Shown in pieces: positions 34,789-44,198 of a stretch of 64,000 nt of DNA; the stretch's first letter is position 1; the number at the start of each line of letters is the position of its first letter. The position numbers and the translations under genes are program-made. The notes beneath the pieces were generated by a model. That model was not told the DNA's origin, did no database searches, and saw only the letters and a program-made list of their open reading frames with translations. Source of the stretch: an uncultured Lachnospiraceae bacterium. Lineage in GTDB: Bacteria > Bacillota > Clostridia > Lachnospirales > Lachnospiraceae. The stretch lies in assembly GCA_902796005.1 (NCBI GenBank), contig CADBNF010000092.1:41083-105082 (forward strand), read 5' to 3'.

Positions 34789-36294
34789 TTATTCCCCGTC
34801 CTTGAAGGGTATGGGCTCGGAGTAATAGATAATGACCGGCACCGAAGAATCCACCCAGTTATACAGTTTCTCGGCAACCTCATAGGAGACGTTGATGCAG
34901 CCGTGGGAACCCCTCGACAGCCACCAGTCTCCGCCGAATACCGGCTGCCAGGCGGCATTGTGGAAGCCGCAGCCGTCATAGAAGGGCATCCAGAAATCCA
35001 CCCAGGCTTCCCATTCATAGGAGCCGTCGGGCCTCTGCGGTCCCCGCAGCCACCGGTCTCTTCCCTTGGAGAAGATATTGAATACGCCGTCCGGTGTATA
35101 ATACTTCTTCTCGGGCCGTCCGGAGATAACGTCAAACTCCATATACAGGTTTCCGTGGTCGTAGACCCACACATGCTGGCGGCTCAAATCCGCCTCGATA
35201 TAGGTGCTGCCGATGCCGTGGTTGGCCTGGCTCTTGTCACCGATAAGCATATAGGGAGAACGTTTTACCTTCTCACCGTTTTCCAGCTCCTGTGTCAGGA
35301 GCTTCAGCTCCTCTTCCATATCCGCGGTTCTGGGATACGTACCGAAGTTCAGGGTTATGGTACCCCTGCCGGTGGTGTCAAACTCCCACTGGGCAGGCGC
35401 GGCCTGCAGAACCTGGGAGATGTATGTCACGTAATTCTCCACGTTCCAGTTCCAGGCATCCGGATCCTTCACGTAGTGGCCCTCGTCGTCAACGCCAAGC
35501 CACTCCACCAGGGTGGATCTGTCAAGAACGATTTCCTGGCCGCCGGGAATCTGATAGGTAATTTCAGCGCTGATGTATTTTTCCAGCTTCTCCGCCTCTT
35601 CCACCAGCTTCTTATCGTCTTCGTAAACCTTCGGTTCCTGATAGACGTCCGAACGCATGACGCTGTAGAAGGTCTCCCGTTTGTCCACCATGGCCGTGAT
35701 GTCTTCCACCATCTCGTCCACGTCGATGTAGTTGCCCTTCGTCTCCGGCACGATGACAAAGTGGTCATCCTCCAGGGTGACATAGGCATCCGTGGGCTTC
35801 TCCATGTTCTTTTCCTGCACCTCGGGCAGAGCCAGCAGCGCTTCTTTAAGCTTCTCCTGATCGTAGAAGTCCTCGGCCTTCACCGTATGGTTGTAGGTGG
35901 TGTCCCGGCTCTTTATCCACATCACCGGCACCTGGGCATCCAGAAGCTCCTGGATATCCGCCGTGGCATCGTGGCCGTAGCCCATCTGCTCGCCGGTAAT
36001 CGTCTCGTAGACTCTTCCACGGAACTGCAGCTTGATGGAATAGTCGCTCTCCAGGGCGATAACCTTTTCATTGGCCTCTTCAACCGTCAGATTGCTGCAG
36101 TCCACGCCGTTGATATAGGTATTATCGAAAAACACCTGCTTATATTTATTTGAACGATATAAATAATAACAAACCACTGCCGCAGCGGCCAGGACCAGGG
36201 CGATGACAATCCCCTTGATCACCTTTTTCGCCTTCTGCTTCGCTTCAGAAGGTTCGTTATTTTCCTCAGGTACCTGAGGATTCAGTTCTTCCAT
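34789..36294 (-). CDS. Membrane-anchored L,D-transpeptidase (YkuD domain)
   Basis: Cross-links or modifies peptidoglycan through meso-DAP to DAP (3-3) bonds. Residues about 24-45 form a membrane anchor. Residues about 50-340 hold two putative peptidoglycan-binding-4-like segments. The catalytic YkuD domain covers about residues 365-490, opening with ADLSRQHVWVYDHGN and ending with the signature SRGSHGCINVS, where Cys466 is the nucleophile. Position after lgt and a 86-residue acidic protein places it in an envelope-biogenesis operon. The start is GGGGG-linked at MEELNPQ. Confidence 0.93.
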   Translation of the reverse strand: MEELNPQVPEENNEPSEAKQKAKKVIKGIVIALVLAAAAVVCYYLYRSNKYKQVFFDNTYINGVDCSNLTVEEANEKVIALESDYSIKLQFRGRVYETITGEQMGYGHDATADIQELLDAQVPVMWIKSRDTTYNHTVKAEDFYDQEKLKEALLALPEVQEKNMEKPTDAYVTLEDDHFVIVPETKGNYIDVDEMVEDITAMVDKRETFYSVMRSDVYQEPKVYEDDKKLVEEAEKLEKYISAEITYQIPGGQEIVLDRSTLVEWLGVDDEGHYVKDPDAWNWNVENYVTYISQVLQAAPAQWEFDTTGRGTITLNFGTYPRTADMEEELKLLTQELENGEKVKRSPYMLIGDKSQANHGIGSTYIEADLSRQHVWVYDHGNLYMEFDVISGRPEKKYYTPDGVFNIFSKGRDRWLRGPQRPDGSYEWEAWVDFWMPFYDGCGFHNAAWQPVFGGDWWLSRGSHGCINVSYEVAEKLYNWVDSSVPVIIYYSEPIPFKDGE

Positions 36295-36399
36295 CAGTTA
36301 CTTTCCCCCGAATTGTCTGTCTGTACAAATATTGTCTATGATGGTAACTCAATTCCATCGTTATTGCAAGAAGCACTCTGCACAACATGCAGTATTTTT

Positions 36400-36660
36400 T
36401 CAGGCCTCTACCACAAGATAGGTGCCGTCCGGAATCGGAAATACCTCCGCCTCCTCCGCCAGCTCCTCGTCTGTAAGGGAAGAGACGTCCATGCCCTCTT
36501 CCTCCAGGAATTCCCGCACTTCCCCGATGCTGTCGAACAGCTCCGCGAAATTCTCCTCCAGGAACTCCTCCGCTTCCTCCTCGTCAAAGACCACCTGCTC
36601 GTCAAAGAGCCGGTCCTGATGGGCAAGAAAATAGGCTATGCTAAGCTTCGACGGTTTCAT
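36400..36660 (-). CDS. Small acidic protein overlapping lgt, unknown function
   Basis: 86 residues, very acidic in the middle (EEEAEEFLEENFAELFDS), starting MKPSKLSIAYFLAHQDRLFDEQ. No family recognised. Its ATG lies 20 bases before the lgt stop, giving coupled translation, and the in-operon setting supports it being a real gene. No signal peptide or membrane span. Confidence 0.65.
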   Translation of the reverse strand: MKPSKLSIAYFLAHQDRLFDEQVVFDEEEAEEFLEENFAELFDSIGEVREFLEEEGMDVSSLTDEELAEEAEVFPIPDGTYLVVEA

Positions 36661-37417
36661 TTTCTTTCCTTCTGCTCCTTAGTATCAGGATGATAATGCC
36701 CGCAACGGCGGTAAAAATGCTGATAAACTGGGAGGTGGAGAGGATACCCACGGAACCTCTTTCCAGATCTCCCCGGTAAAATTCCAGGATGAACCGGCCT
36801 ACGCTGTAGCAGGTCAGGTACATACCCACCGACATGCCGCTTTTGTGCCGGCTGCTGCGCTCAAAGAGCACCAGGCCGAAAAACAGCAGGAAATCCAGTG
36901 CGCTGGAAATCAGCTGCGTGGGCACCAGGGGCACGTCATTCGGCGCATGGGCGGAGTTGTGGAACACGACACAGAAAGCGCTGTCCGTCTGACAGCCGTA
37001 GCAGCAGCCGGCCAGGAAGCAGCCGATGCGTCCGAAGCCCTGGGCCAGGGCCACGGAGGCAAAGCCCGTATCCATAAAGCGCCATACATCCAGCTTCTGC
37101 CAGCGCAGATAGATGAGAGCGCCGATTACGCCGCCGATGATGCCGCCCATCACGACCCAGCCGTCCGCCAGGGACCGGAGGATAATCGACGGATCCGCCT
37201 TAATCTCCGGCAGAATGGTCAGGAAATACAGAAGCTTTGAACCGATGTAGCCGAAAAGGCAGCAGAACACCACGAGGCCGAACACCTTCGTATGGTCCAG
37301 GCCTTTTTTCTTCGCCCGGTATTCACAGCTTAAATAGGCCGCAATAATGCCAATCGCCGTCATCAGGCCGTAGCCGTAGATGGTTATCGGCCCGATTTTT
37401 AAAAGTTCATTATACAT
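36641..37417 (-). CDS. lgt: Prolipoprotein diacylglyceryl transferase
   Basis: Adds diacylglycerol from phosphatidylglycerol to the lipobox Cys of pre-lipoproteins, the first step of lipoprotein maturation. Multi-span protein of 258 residues. The Lgt signature region is GQGFGRIGCFLAGCCYGC (here with the clostridial GCFLAGCCYG form in place of GNFxNxE), and there is an upstream GGxxGG-rich span and a late YRGDLERG. It directly serves the neighbouring lipoproteins. It lies 38 bases after the PrsA/SurA-like gene. The ribosome binding site is weak, suggesting coupled expression. Confidence 0.93.
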   Translation of the reverse strand: MYNELLKIGPITIYGYGLMTAIGIIAAYLSCEYRAKKKGLDHTKVFGLVVFCCLFGYIGSKLLYFLTILPEIKADPSIILRSLADGWVVMGGIIGGVIGALIYLRWQKLDVWRFMDTGFASVALAQGFGRIGCFLAGCCYGCQTDSAFCVVFHNSAHAPNDVPLVPTQLISSALDFLLFFGLVLFERSSRHKSGMSVGMYLTCYSVGRFILEFYRGDLERGSVGILSTSQFISIFTAVAGIIILILRSRRKENETVEA

Positions 37418-37455
37418 TTTATTTTCTCAAATATACGGTTTTCTTACCGTCCGTA

Positions 37456-38670
37456 TCAGTTGCCTGCCTCTTCGGAAGCGGCTTCAGAGGTTTCCGATAC
37501 AGCAGAGGTGCTCTCCGCTTCGGAAGTGCTCTCGCTGCTCGTGGAAACGCTTTCGCTGCTGGTGGAGGTACTCTCACTGCTGGTGGAGGTGCTCTCACTG
37601 CTGGTGGAAGTGCTCTCGGCAGGCTCCGCCTCCGGAAGCTTGTAGGTGTCCACGTCGTTGACCGTCAGTTTGTTCCAGGCAGAGGATCTGGCAATCGTCG
37701 CCTCTTCCTTCCAGGTGTTCAGAAGGTTGTTGTAGAACTCGGACTGCTTTTCGGAAACGATGGAGCTTCTGGTGGTTTCCGTAGCTTCCTCGTCCAGGAC
37801 GGATTCCATCCAGACCACATAATAGTAGCTGTCGGTTTCCACTACTTCGGGATAAAGCTCTCCGTCGGAGAGGGTCTTCGCCGCTTCAACCACGGCGGCA
37901 TCCAGGGAAGTGGAATGGTTGCTGTAGGTGCCCTCCATAACGGTAAAGGCGGTATCCACGGACTGGGCCATCTCTGTGGCCATGGACACGTCCTGGTTAT
38001 CCATCAGGCCGAATTTCTCGATAACGGTTTCACACTCGGACTTCAGGGCAGCCTTTCTCTCGTCGGTCACCTCCGTCTCTCCCGCTTCGGTATCCGCGGC
38101 AACCGGGAGCCGGGCATAGAGGATTTTGGACGTTGCGGCTTCCGCTTCGTCCACGGTGGTGTCCGCATCCGCAACGATGGAGTCGTACATCACGTTCTGG
38201 TAGGTCTGCAGGGAAAGGATATTCTCTACATCCGCCTGGGTGCAGCCCAGGACGGCAACGGATTCCGTATTTGCCTCCATGAAGGCAGCAGCCGCAGCGG
38301 AAATCGCCGCCGTCTGCTCATCGGTCAGGGTTACGGAATAGTCTTCCGCGTGCTGGCGGATAAGCATCTGCTTGATCAGGGAATCCTCGGTCTGATCCTT
38401 GAAATACTGTCCGTAAGTGCTGGACTCGCTGATAAGGTTTCCCCACACGCTTCCGCTTCCGGCCATGCCGTAGGCGATAAGCATGCTGTAGGTTTCCGCC
38501 TGCTGGTAACGGAGGGCAAAGCTGGCCGCGCCCATGTTCATGGTCTCACCGTTGACAGTCAGCGCGTTCTCCGTTCCGTTTACCTTGATATTTTTGCAGC
38601 CGGTGAAGGCAGTGGCCGCAAAGGTCACGGCCAGTGCTGCACATGCTGTTTTCATTATGGTCTTGTTCAT
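37456..38670 (-). CDS. Lipoprotein related to PrsA/SurA-type foldases
   Basis: Exported lipoprotein of 404 residues. Signal peptide residues 1-23 with lipobox TAFTGC. The middle resembles the SurA/PrsA chaperone scaffold: ENALTVNGETMNMGAASFALR, helical segments around AEDYSVTLTDEQTAAI, and a PPIase-like part near KILYARLPV and YYYVVWMESV, but I see no secure parvulin active site. The C-terminal about 60 residues are low-complexity Ser/Thr/Glu, encoded by four 21-base tandem repeats (unit ESTSTSS). The start MNKTIMKTAC has GGAGG at good spacing. A foldase-like role is likely, enzymatic activity uncertain. First gene of the operon to lgt. Confidence 0.75.
   Translation of the reverse strand: MNKTIMKTACAALAVTFAATAFTGCKNIKVNGTENALTVNGETMNMGAASFALRYQQAETYSMLIAYGMAGSGSVWGNLISESSTYGQYFKDQTEDSLIKQMLIRQHAEDYSVTLTDEQTAAISAAAAAFMEANTESVAVLGCTQADVENILSLQTYQNVMYDSIVADADTTVDEAEAATSKILYARLPVAADTEAGETEVTDERKAALKSECETVIEKFGLMDNQDVSMATEMAQSVDTAFTVMEGTYSNHSTSLDAAVVEAAKTLSDGELYPEVVETDSYYYVVWMESVLDEEATETTRSSIVSEKQSEFYNNLLNTWKEEATIARSSAWNKLTVNDVDTYKLPEAEPAESTSTSSESTSTSSESTSTSSESVSTSSESTSEAESTSAVSETSEAASEEAGN
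37529..37612 (-). repeat. Four 21-base tandem repeats encoding ESTSTSS
   Basis: Four near-identical 21-base units in the 3' part of the PrsA/SurA-like gene. The unit length is a multiple of three, so copy-number change alters tail length without a frameshift. Confidence 0.8.
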
Positions 38671-38744
38671 AATTTCCTCCATTATGGGTTTATTTTATCC
38701 TTTGGGGAAGGTACTCTTCGCCCACTATTGACATAATCCATGGT

Positions 38745-38773
38745 ATTATACCCCTTTTCCAGTTAGACGACAA
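38745..38773 (-). promoter_or_regulatory. Promoter of the foldase-lgt-L,D-transpeptidase operon
   Basis: Minus-strand TTGTCG, 17-base spacer, consensus TATAAT, about 75 bases before the start codon. Confidence 0.65.
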
Positions 38774-38891
38774 CAATTTATTTCTGAATTTTTCGTGAAA
38801 AAAATCCCCCAAAAAAAGAGGGTCTCAGCCCTCTGTCGAATCTTCATCTTCCGGGTTTGCCCCTTTTTTGCCCCCCGGTCCCATAAAAAAA

Positions 38892-38922
38892 CCGGAAGCC
38901 ATTATTGTGTAATGGTTTCCGG
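38892..38922 (-). terminator. Terminator of tRNA-Gly
   Basis: Stem CCGGAAACCATTA/TAATGGCTTCCGG (one mismatch) followed on the minus strand by TTTTTTTA. Confidence 0.85.
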
Positions 38923-38932
38923 AAAAAGAAAA

Positions 38933-39004
38933 AGCGCGAGACGGGATTCGAACCCGCGACCCCAACCTTGGCAAGGTTGTACTCCACCCCTGAGCCACTC
39001 GCGC
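38933..39004 (-). tRNA. tRNA-Gly (anticodon GCC)
   Basis: Minus-strand cloverleaf starting GCGCGAGTGGCTCAG, anticodon loop TTGCCAA, T arm GGGTTCGAATCCC, acceptor stem GCGCGAG/CTCGCGC. CCA not encoded. A terminator follows at once. Confidence 0.96.
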
Positions 39005-39084
39005 ATGCGTCATTCCTGACTGCAAAAGCGATAATACTATACTGTACCCGGTTTGTCAAGGAAAAATTTCAAAAAATTTTCTTA

Positions 39085-39112
39085 CCGGCGGCAGGCACTT
39101 TCCCGCCGCCGG
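39085..39112 (-). terminator. Terminator of the transketolase genes
   Basis: Stem CCGGCGGC/GCCGCCGG; the downstream minus-strand sequence is T-rich only after a few bases (TAAGAAAATTTTTTG). Confidence 0.55.
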
Positions 39113-39131
39113 AAAAAGAATCGTTCGTTTT

Positions 39132-40070
39132 TTATTTTACAAAGGCCTTTGCGGTCTCCGCAATATTGTCTGCGCAGAGGCCGAACTGGACCAGAAGGTC
39201 CGCTGCCGGACCGGAATGGCCGAATTCATCCTGCACACCGATGCGTTTTACCGGAACCGGGCATTCCTCGGACACAACGCCGCAGACCGCCTCGCCGAGG
39301 CCGCCGATTACGTTGTGCTCTTCCACGGTGATGATACGCCCGCATTCCTTCGCGGCCTTCACCAGGATATCCCGGTCAATGGGCTTGATGGTGCCCATGT
39401 TGATAACCCGAGCGGAGATGCCCTCTTTCTCCAGGATGGCGGCCGCCTTGATGGCTTCGGGAACCATGATGCCCGCGGCAACGATGGCCACGTCACTGCC
39501 GTCCCTTACCATTTCGCCTTTTCCAATCTGAAAATCATAGTCTTCCCCGTGGAAAACCTCCGTGGCGGAACGACCCAGGCGCAGATAGACAGGGCCTTCC
39601 ATCTCATAGGCTGCCCGGACCATCTTCCTGGCCTCCACATCGTCTGCGGGCACCAGAACCGTCATGCCGGGAATCGTGCGCATCAGGGCGATATCCTCGC
39701 AGCACTGATGGGTAGCGCCGTCCTCGCCCACGGAAATACCCGCATGGCTGGCGGCGATCTTCACGTTCAGGTGGGGATAGCCGATGGAATTGCGGATCTG
39801 CTCAAAAGCCCTGCCTGCGGCAAACATGGCAAAGCTGGAGGCAAAGGGAACAAGGCCCATGGTGGACAGGCCCGCGGCCACGCCCATCATATCGGATTCC
39901 GCAATACCGCAGTCAAAGAATCTGTCCGGAAAGGCCGCCTTGAAGGTGCCGGTCTTCGTTGCGCCGGCCAGGTCGGCGTCCAGAACCACCAGATTGTCAA
40001 ATTCCTTCCCCAGCTCCGCCAGGGCTTTTCCATAGCTGTCTCTTGTGGCTATTTTCTTCACTTCGCTCAT
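39132..40070 (-). CDS. Transketolase, C-terminal subunit
   Basis: Second half of a split transketolase, holding the pyrimidine-binding and C-terminal domains. It has ATRDSYGKALAELG, VLDADLAGATKTG, the FDCGIAESDMMGVAAGL stretch with the catalytic Glu of the thiamine site, SHAGISVGEDGATHQCCEDIALMRT, and EEHNVIGGLGEAV. 312 residues. It starts 3 bases after the N-terminal subunit gene. With that subunit it moves two-carbon units between sugar phosphates in the non-oxidative pentose phosphate pathway. Family relatives with the same layout exist, so the exact sugar pair is inferred. Confidence 0.95.
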   Translation of the reverse strand: MSEVKKIATRDSYGKALAELGKEFDNLVVLDADLAGATKTGTFKAAFPDRFFDCGIAESDMMGVAAGLSTMGLVPFASSFAMFAAGRAFEQIRNSIGYPHLNVKIAASHAGISVGEDGATHQCCEDIALMRTIPGMTVLVPADDVEARKMVRAAYEMEGPVYLRLGRSATEVFHGEDYDFQIGKGEMVRDGSDVAIVAAGIMVPEAIKAAAILEKEGISARVINMGTIKPIDRDILVKAAKECGRIITVEEHNVIGGLGEAVCGVVSEECPVPVKRIGVQDEFGHSGPAADLLVQFGLCADNIAETAKAFVK

Positions 40071-40073
40071 CCG

Positions 40074-40928
40074 TCACGCCTCCTTCCTGATTTCTTCTTC
40101 CAGTCTGTCCAGTTCGGCGAGGCCTTTGGCCAGCTCCTCGTCATTGGGAGCCTTGCCGTGCCAGCCGGCCTGGTTTTCCATGTAGGAAACGTCCTTGCCC
40201 TTTATGGTCTTCATCAGGATAACGGTGGGTCTGCCGCTGCCGGCATTTTCATGGAAACGGGCAAAGGCCTTTTCCAGTTCCGGGAAGCTGTGGCCGTCGA
40301 TGCTTACCACATCGCAGCCGAAGGCAGCGAATTTCGCATCCAGCGGATCGGTATTCATGACGTCCTTCGTCGCGCCGTCGATCTGCAGGCCGTTCACGTC
40401 CACCGTGATGCACAGATTGTCCAGGTGATAATGGGCAGCGAAAAGCACGGCCTCCCACACCTGGCCTTCTGCCGCTTCTCCGTCGCCCAGAAGGGTGTAG
40501 ACCCGGATATCCTTACCGGTGTATTTTGCGCCTTTGGCCATGCCCGCGGCCGCGGAAATGCCCTGGCCAAGGGAACCAGTGCTCATGTCAATGCCGGGGG
40601 TGGAATTCATGTTGGGATGTCCCTGCAGGTGGGAGCCGATGTGCCTTAAGGTCAGCAGGTCCTCCTCAGGGAAAAAGCACTTCAGTGCCAGTGTGGCGTA
40701 GAGCCCCGGCGCCGTATGGCCCTTGGAAAGAACGAATCTGTCCCTGTCCGGGCACTTCGGATCCTTCGGATCCACGCGAAGCTCCTCGTTATAAAGATAG
40801 GTGAAATAATCCGCTGCGGAAAGGCTTCCGCCGGGATGGCCGCTTTTTGCGGCATGGGTACTGGTCAGAATACCCTTGCGAACTGAGTTGGCGAACAGCT
40901 TCAGTTCCCTGATTCTGGTTGCATCCAT
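40074..40928 (-). CDS. Transketolase, N-terminal subunit
   Basis: First half of the split enzyme, binding the thiamine diphosphate pyrophosphate. Motifs: SGHPGGSLSAADY, DRFVLSKGHTAPGLYA, GSLGQGISAAAGMAKG and the ThDP motif LGDGEAAEGQVWEA leading to NLCITVDVNGLQIDG. 284 residues. AGGAG precedes the ATG. The two halves are encoded in N-then-C order, so together they equal a normal transketolase of about 600 residues. Confidence 0.96.
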   Translation of the reverse strand: MDATRIRELKLFANSVRKGILTSTHAAKSGHPGGSLSAADYFTYLYNEELRVDPKDPKCPDRDRFVLSKGHTAPGLYATLALKCFFPEEDLLTLRHIGSHLQGHPNMNSTPGIDMSTGSLGQGISAAAGMAKGAKYTGKDIRVYTLLGDGEAAEGQVWEAVLFAAHYHLDNLCITVDVNGLQIDGATKDVMNTDPLDAKFAAFGCDVVSIDGHSFPELEKAFARFHENAGSGRPTVILMKTIKGKDVSYMENQAGWHGKAPNDEELAKGLAELDRLEEEIRKEA

Positions 40929-40981
40929 CTGGTGTTCTCCTGTTATGATAAAATAAATACCGCGCAGTTTTCTGCCCTCTC

Positions 40982-41010
40982 ATTATGCTGAGAACCGGCG
41001 GAAAAGTCAA
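40982..41010 (-). promoter_or_regulatory. Promoter of the transketolase genes
   Basis: Minus-strand TTGACT, 17-base spacer, CATAAT, about 54 bases before the start codon and 10 bases after the PrpD-like stop. Confidence 0.65.
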
Positions 41011-41019
41011 TGGGAAATC

Positions 41020-42402
41020 CTACAGAAGCGCGGTCAGTGTGCGGATATCCTCCAGCTCCTCCAGGTGCATGATAAGGCTGAATATTCTTTCCGCCTTTTC
41101 CCCGGAGCAGCCCTTGCAGCTTTTTTCGAAGCAGTCGGTGAATTTCTTCTTAAGGGCCTCCTCGGAAAGGGGATTTTCCCGGCAGCCCAGGGGGTGATCC
41201 GCGGTGACGGTATAGCTTTTCTCCCTGGTTTTTACGGTGATGACCGTCTTCTTGTTCTCTGCCTTTGTCAGGCTTTCGTCTACGGCGTAGGTTACCCGGT
41301 CCGCCACTGCCAGCACCGCCGGGTCGGACAGTCTTCCGGCTTCGAAGGTTTTCAGGCTTATCTCTCCGTCGCAGACCAGAGCACCAGTGATGAAGGGCAG
41401 GCTGAATTTGGCGATGCCCGCCGCCTGAGGCCGGTATTTCGCTTCCTTCGGCTCGAAAACCATCCGGCCCACCTCCTGCATCACGTAGTGAACCTCCTCG
41501 ATATCCTCCGCCGTAAGCTTCTCTCTTTCAAACAAGGCGCTTATGCCTTCGATGGCCGTATGGGTGGCCCGGCAGCTGGGCCAGGGCTTGAAGCTTATCT
41601 CTTCGCTTTCAAATACCTTTCCCAGGTCCGCGGTGACCCGCTCCGGATCATAATTGTCCCGGGCAAAGGCGTGAAAATACCCGAGCTTCCCTTCAAGGGC
41701 ACCGTCAAACCGGGCGGAAATCCCCCGTTTCGCCAGCTGGAGGGACTGGACCGCCGCCTGGGCGGCAAAGCCGTCCCTGACCGTGCGCACCACGGAACCG
41801 GCGGACAGGGAAGCCTGTCCCGGGCTGACGCTCTGGCTCATCTGCAGCGCAAGGGCATCCTCAATCTCCCCGGGCGTAAGGCCCAGCAGGTTTCCGCCGC
41901 CGAAGACGGCCCCCATCCCGCCGTGAACGGGCGGCATGTTCCAGCCGTATTTGAGCAGGTCCTCCCGGATGCTTAAATCCAGCCTGCAGGTGAGATCGCT
42001 GGCGATGACCAGGGCGGTCAGGAGCTGTCTGCCGGATACCGGCTTTTCTTCCTCCTCCGCCAGGGCCAGCAAGGCGCAGGTGGACACGGAATTCGGATGC
42101 ACCAGGGCCTTCTCGTGGGAATCCTCATAGTCCAGGGCGTGGATCAGGGCCCCGTTGGCCAGGGCGGCAAGGGCTGCCGTGGTTTTCTTTTCCGAACCCA
42201 GCAGCGTACAGTTTCCCAGGCTGCACTGGGCAAGGGCATAGTCCGTAAACACGCCGGTTCCCTCCCCCAGGGTGGTGGCCGCCGTCATGCAGGCCAGGGC
42301 ATCCGCCAGGGACTGCTTCTGCACCGCCGTCACGGAGGCGGGAATGTCTTCGTACCTTGTGGCCGCCGCATGGCGGGCCAGTTCTTTCGTCAGTGAATAC
42401 AT
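41020..42402 (-). CDS. MmgE/PrpD-family protein
   Basis: Belongs to the 2-methylcitrate dehydratase/iminodisuccinate epimerase/cis-aconitate decarboxylase family. Conserved features: ALDYEDSHEKALVHPNSVSTCALLALAE, the helical lid segment GGMGAVFGGGNLLGLTPGEIEDAL, SFKPWPSCRATHTAIEG and DHPLGCRENPLSEEALKKKF. 460 residues from the chosen MYSLTKELA start, a normal size. No other methylcitrate-cycle genes are present, so its substrate is open. It follows RNase Y, whose terminator lies between them, so read-through or a weak internal promoter must drive it. Confidence 0.9.
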   Translation of the reverse strand: MYSLTKELARHAAATRYEDIPASVTAVQKQSLADALACMTAATTLGEGTGVFTDYALAQCSLGNCTLLGSEKKTTAALAALANGALIHALDYEDSHEKALVHPNSVSTCALLALAEEEEKPVSGRQLLTALVIASDLTCRLDLSIREDLLKYGWNMPPVHGGMGAVFGGGNLLGLTPGEIEDALALQMSQSVSPGQASLSAGSVVRTVRDGFAAQAAVQSLQLAKRGISARFDGALEGKLGYFHAFARDNYDPERVTADLGKVFESEEISFKPWPSCRATHTAIEGISALFEREKLTAEDIEEVHYVMQEVGRMVFEPKEAKYRPQAAGIAKFSLPFITGALVCDGEISLKTFEAGRLSDPAVLAVADRVTYAVDESLTKAENKKTVITVKTREKSYTVTADHPLGCRENPLSEEALKKKFTDCFEKSCKGCSGEKAERIFSLIMHLEELEDIRTLTALL

Positions 42403-42432
42403 GATCTTTTCCTTTTCTTTCCGGAGCAAAAG

Positions 42433-42475
42433 AAAACGGCGGTGAAGCCGCTTTTTGCAGCCTCAACGCCGTTTT
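42433..42475 (-). terminator. Terminator of RNase Y gene
   Basis: Stem AAAACGGCG/CGCCGTTTT with an inner GAGGCTGC/GCGGCTTC pairing, followed on the minus strand by TCTTTTGC. It lies directly after the rny stop. Confidence 0.75.
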
Positions 42476-42477
42476 TC

Positions 42478-44034
42478 TTACTTCGCGTAATCCGTCACCC
42501 GGCTTTCCCGGATAACATTGACCTTGATCTGACCGGGGTATTCCATCTCGTCCTCGATACGCTTGGCCACATCCCTTGCCAGGATAACCATATCCGCATC
42601 GCTGATGACTTCCGGAACAACCATGATCCGAACTTCGCGGCCTGCCTGAACGGCATAGGATTTCTCTACGCCCTTGAAGGAATTGGTAATCTCCTCAAGC
42701 TGCGTAAGTCTGTTGATATACGTTTCCAGGGTTTCCCTTCTGGCACCGGGACGTGCTGCGGAAATCGCATCTGCCGCCTGTACCAGGCAGGCAATCAGGG
42801 ATTCCGGCTCCACATCGCCGTGATGGGATTCCACTGCATTGATGACAACGGGTGATTCCTTGTATTTCCTGCAGAGCTCGGAACCGATCTGGATATGGGA
42901 ACCCTCCACCTCATGGTCGATGGATTTGCCGATATCATGCAGAAGGCCGGCTCTCTTCGCCAGCCGCACGTCAAGGCCCATTTCACCGGCAAGAAGTCCG
43001 GCAAGCTCAGCCACTTCGATGGAATGCTTCAGGGCATTCTGTCCGTAGCTGAAGCGGAACTTCATCCTGCCCAGGAGCTTGATAAGCTCCGGATGGATGC
43101 CGTGAACGCCCACTTCAAGGGCTGCATTTTCGCCCTCTTCGCGGATCATGTTGTCTACTTCCTTCTGTGCCTTGTTTACGGTTTCTTCAATTCTGGCCGG
43201 ATGAATACGGCCGTCAACGATCAGCTTCTCCAGGGAAATCCTTGCCACCTCGCGGCGGATGGGATCGAAGGATGAAAGCACGACTGCTTCAGGAGTATCA
43301 TCTATGATAAGATCTACACCCGTCAGGGTCTCCAGCGCACGGATATTCCGGCCTTCACGGCCGATGATCCTGCCCTTCATCTCGTCACTGGGCAGCTGAA
43401 CCACGGAGATGGTGGATTCAGCCACATGGTCCACCGCGCATTTCTGAATGGCGGTAACCACGATGTCCCTGGCCTTCTTGGCGGCATCCGCCCTGGCCTG
43501 GGCTTCCAGTTCCTTGTACAGCTTGGCGGTATCGATCTTAACTTCGTCTTCAACAGATTTTAAGAGATAATCTTTTGCCTGTTCGGAGGTCATGCCTGAA
43601 ATTCTCTCAAGCTCTTTGACTTCCTGCGCGTACATTTCGTCTACTTTCTTTTCACGTTTCTTAATCTCAGTTTCTTTGGCAACCAGATCGTTTTCCCGGC
43701 GTTCCAGAGAATCGGCTTTTCTGTCTACGGATTCTTCCTTGGACAGAATTCTCTTCTCATATTTCTGCAGCTCAGATCTTCGTTCGCGATATTCACGTTC
43801 CTGCTCGTTTTTAATCCGCAGGTTCTCTTCCTTCGCTTCCAGAAGAGCCTCTCTTTTCTTGGTTTCGGCGGTTTTGAGCGCCTCGTCAAGAATGACTCTC
43901 GCCCTGGATTCGGCGGTTCCTACCGTCTCCGCATCCCGGGCAGTTTTCTTCGCTACTGCTGTTTTTGAGGATACAAATACAGCAATAAGAACGGCGGCAA
44001 CTACGGCAATGATTGCAGCATAAATCGGAATCAC
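42478..44034 (-). CDS. rny: Ribonuclease Y
   Basis: Membrane-bound endoribonuclease that starts bulk mRNA decay in Firmicutes. Residues 1-25 form the membrane anchor, about 30-200 a long coiled coil ([23 protein letters not shown]), about 205-275 a KH RNA-binding domain ([15 protein letters not shown]), and about 335-430 the HD domain with [18 protein letters not shown] supplying the metal-binding His-Asp. 518 residues, normal. The start codon is GTG, preceded by GGAGGG. Single gene with a consensus-like promoter. Confidence 0.97.
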   Translation of the reverse strand: MIPIYAAIIAVVAAVLIAVFVSSKTAVAKKTARDAETVGTAESRARVILDEALKTAETKKREALLEAKEENLRIKNEQEREYRERRSELQKYEKRILSKEESVDRKADSLERRENDLVAKETEIKKREKKVDEMYAQEVKELERISGMTSEQAKDYLLKSVEDEVKIDTAKLYKELEAQARADAAKKARDIVVTAIQKCAVDHVAESTISVVQLPSDEMKGRIIGREGRNIRALETLTGVDLIIDDTPEAVVLSSFDPIRREVARISLEKLIVDGRIHPARIEETVNKAQKEVDNMIREEGENAALEVGVHGIHPELIKLLGRMKFRFSYGQNALKHSIEVAELAGLLAGEMGLDVRLAKRAGLLHDIGKSIDHEVEGSHIQIGSELCRKYKESPVVINAVESHHGDVEPESLIACLVQAADAISAARPGARRETLETYINRLTQLEEITNSFKGVEKSYAVQAGREVRIMVVPEVISDADMVILARDVAKRIEDEMEYPGQIKVNVIRESRVTDYAK

Positions 44035-44094
44035 TACAGGAGTCCCTCCTTACATATAAAATTATCATTGTACAGGTGAAAAACACCAGAAAAG

Positions 44095-44123
44095 ATTTTA
44101 CCCGCCCGCCGTAGTTTTGTCAA
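44095..44123 (-). promoter_or_regulatory. Promoter of rny
   Basis: Minus-strand consensus TTGACA, 17-base spacer, TAAAAT, about 60 bases before the GTG start. Confidence 0.75.
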
Positions 44124-44169
44124 CCGAAAAGGTTAAAAAGCTGAAGAAAATCCAACAATATTCAAAAAA

Positions 44170-44198
44170 ATACCACGGGTTATTCCTCCCCGTGGTAT
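44170..44198 (-). terminator. Terminator overlapping the end of recX
   Basis: Stem ATACCACGGG/CCCGTGGTAT whose 5' arm is the last codons of recX, followed on the minus strand by TTTTTTTGAA. Confidence 0.85.

Noticed and set aside
34483..36153. Plus-strand open frame opposite the L,D-transpeptidase
   Set aside because: The minus-strand frame has clear YkuD motifs and the plus frame has none.
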